DNA of 64,000 nt from Tetraselmis striata (lineage: Eukaryota; Chlorophyta; Chlorodendrophyceae; Chlorodendrales; Chlorodendraceae), in contig VCJN01001942.1 of assembly GCA_006384855.1 (NCBI GenBank), positions 62,001 to 126,000 of the forward strand, given 5' to 3'. Below are positions 62,826 through 64,000 of the stretch, in pieces. The position numbers and the translations under genes were made by a program. Below the pieces are notes generated by a model that saw only the letters and a list, made by a program, of their open reading frames with translations, searched no databases and was not told the DNA's origin. The stretch's first letter is position 1; each line of letters opens with the position of its first letter.

Positions 62826-63980
62826 CATGAGCTAGACGCAACATTCAAGAAATCCACACAGAAATCCAGAAGGAAATCCAGAAGGAAATCCAGCTACGGG
62901 CCAACAGAGGCAGGAACCGCCATGGTGGCCTCCGACCACGCATCGCCACCAGCCAGCCGCCGCTCCACGCAGTAGGGACGCTCTCCCCAGCACACAATCC
63001 CGGGCCACTCCAATAGCGGCACTAGGCCGAATGTAATGTGAAGGCGCCGACAGGAAAGGAGCTTCGAAGTTGAGGTCTCGCAGCAAGGAGCGGAAGTGGG
63101 GGGGGTCCAACCCAGAACGCCAGATGCGCCGCTAGCTCGGTCGCGTCCTTTTCCGCCAAACGTAGAACGCCTTCTTCCCCAGCACAACATCCCGGGCCAC
63201 TCCAATAGCGGCACTAGGCCGAATGTAATGTGGAGGCGCCGACATGACAGGAAGGGAGAAAGTGCTCAACGAGTAGGGAATGCAGAGCCGACCGGGCCAG
63301 CAACGACGTAAGACGCCGGTGTCCAGCGCGCTTTGTTCCGCCCAGCGCCAGATCCGCCGCCAGCTCGGTCGCGTCCCCTTCCGCCGAACGTAGAACTCCC
63401 TTCCCAGCACAACATCCCGGGCCACTCCAATAGCGGCACTAGACCGAATGTAATGTGGAGGCGCCGGCAGGACAGGAAGGGAGAGGGTGTTCAAAGAACA
63501 GCGAACAGGGACTTGACCGGACCATCAACGACGTAAGACGCCGGTGTCCAGCGCGCTTTGTTCCGCCCAGCGCCAAATCCGCCGCCAGCTCGGTCGCGTC
63601 CCCTTCCGCCGAACGTAGAACTCCCTTCCCAGCACAACATCCCGGGCCACTCCAATAGCGGCACTAGGCCGAATGTAATGTGGAGGCGCCGACAGGACAG
63701 GAAGGGAGAGGGTGCTCAAAGAACAGCGAACGGGGACTTGACCGGACCAGCAACGACGTAAGACGCCGGTGTCCAGCTCACACTGCTCCTCCGCGGCAGT
63801 GGCAGCACGGGCGGGGCTAAGGCAACCAAGGCGCCACCCGTGCACGATCCCCGCCCCCATCCCCGGCCGGGGGTGGAGGCGGAGGAAGGGCCCGCGATTC
63901 CGAGGGCCGAGGACGGTCGTCGGGCCCGCCCAGGCGGCGGTGGGTGGGAACCCGCACGAGGCGGGACGGGCGACTATAGT
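62826..63980 (+). repeat. Complex tandem-repeat element, second copy, 225-bp unit
   Basis: Begins like the element at 41670 (CAACATTCAAGAAATCCACA). From about 63180 it shows a regular 225-bp unit: AGCACAACATCCCGGGCCAC starts at 63181, 63406 and 63631. Each unit carries CCGAATGTAATGTGGAGGCG and AGACGCCGGTGTCCAGC. ACATGACCTAGCTG at the window edge resembles the element start, so the array may continue past 64000. No target duplication was found on the left. Confidence 0.75.
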
Positions 63981-64000
63981 CACATGACCTAGCTGTAAAA

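Noticed and set aside
62794-63980. GACTATA words on both sides of the second tandem array as a target duplication
   Set aside because: The left word lies about 25 bp outside the array start and the right one follows sequence absent from the first copy, so the boundaries do not fit.

Overview
The window looks like nuclear DNA of a green alga (Chlorophyta). Genes are GC-rich, with many short phase-0 GT-AG introns. TGTAA, the chlorophyte poly(A) signal, sits just past several stops. The recognisable proteins fit: a two-domain plastid-type NFU protein, a Shewanella-like phosphatase, an augmin subunit 1 (HAUS1/AUG1) and a DUF3783-like protein with a transit-peptide-like N terminus. Poly(C)/poly(G) runs of about 18-29 nt recur between genes and inside introns. 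All gene models and splice sites were read by eye.

Host genes, left to right: DUF3783-like (5959-7208, +), Shewanella-like phosphatase (7633-9474, -), a single-exon ankyrin-like protein with sixteen 27-residue repeats (18340-20199, -), a coiled-coil protein with one C-terminal membrane helix (32141-35738, +), HAUS1/AUG1 (36736-38133, -), an unidentified beta-sandwich-like protein (51793-53322, +) convergent with NFU (53513-54379, -), and a kinase-like protein lacking its catalytic residues (59878-61837, -).

Much of the rest is mobile DNA. The centrepiece is a pair of intact tyrosine-recombinase (YR) elements lying 28 bp apart. E1 (43218-48078) is a PAT/DIRS-like retroelement with gag, RT-RNase H-methyltransferase-like and YR ORFs, and A1-ORFs-B1A2-B2 split direct repeats. 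E2 (48107-51327) has the same split-repeat layout but only gag-like and YR ORFs, with no reverse transcriptase. Two decayed relatives of E2 (10440-13487 on - and 28207-31803 on +) also go straight from gag to YR, so the RT-less design belongs to the family and is not a one-off deletion. A decayed E1-type copy lies at 24400-26430. This RT-less gag-YR family is the best candidate for something undescribed.

Other repeats include a 949-bp PIF/Harbinger-like element holding a broken gene fragment (14895-15843), a hAT-type MITE in a phosphatase intron (8824-8990), a 43-bp-arm foldback (16543-16657), two copies of a complex tandem array (41670-42979 with a 13-bp target duplication; 62826-63980 or beyond), and a tRNA-like box-B sequence (59036-59106). 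Long stretches (3758-5958, 15850-18339, 20200-24224, 54380-59030) hold no gene I can support.
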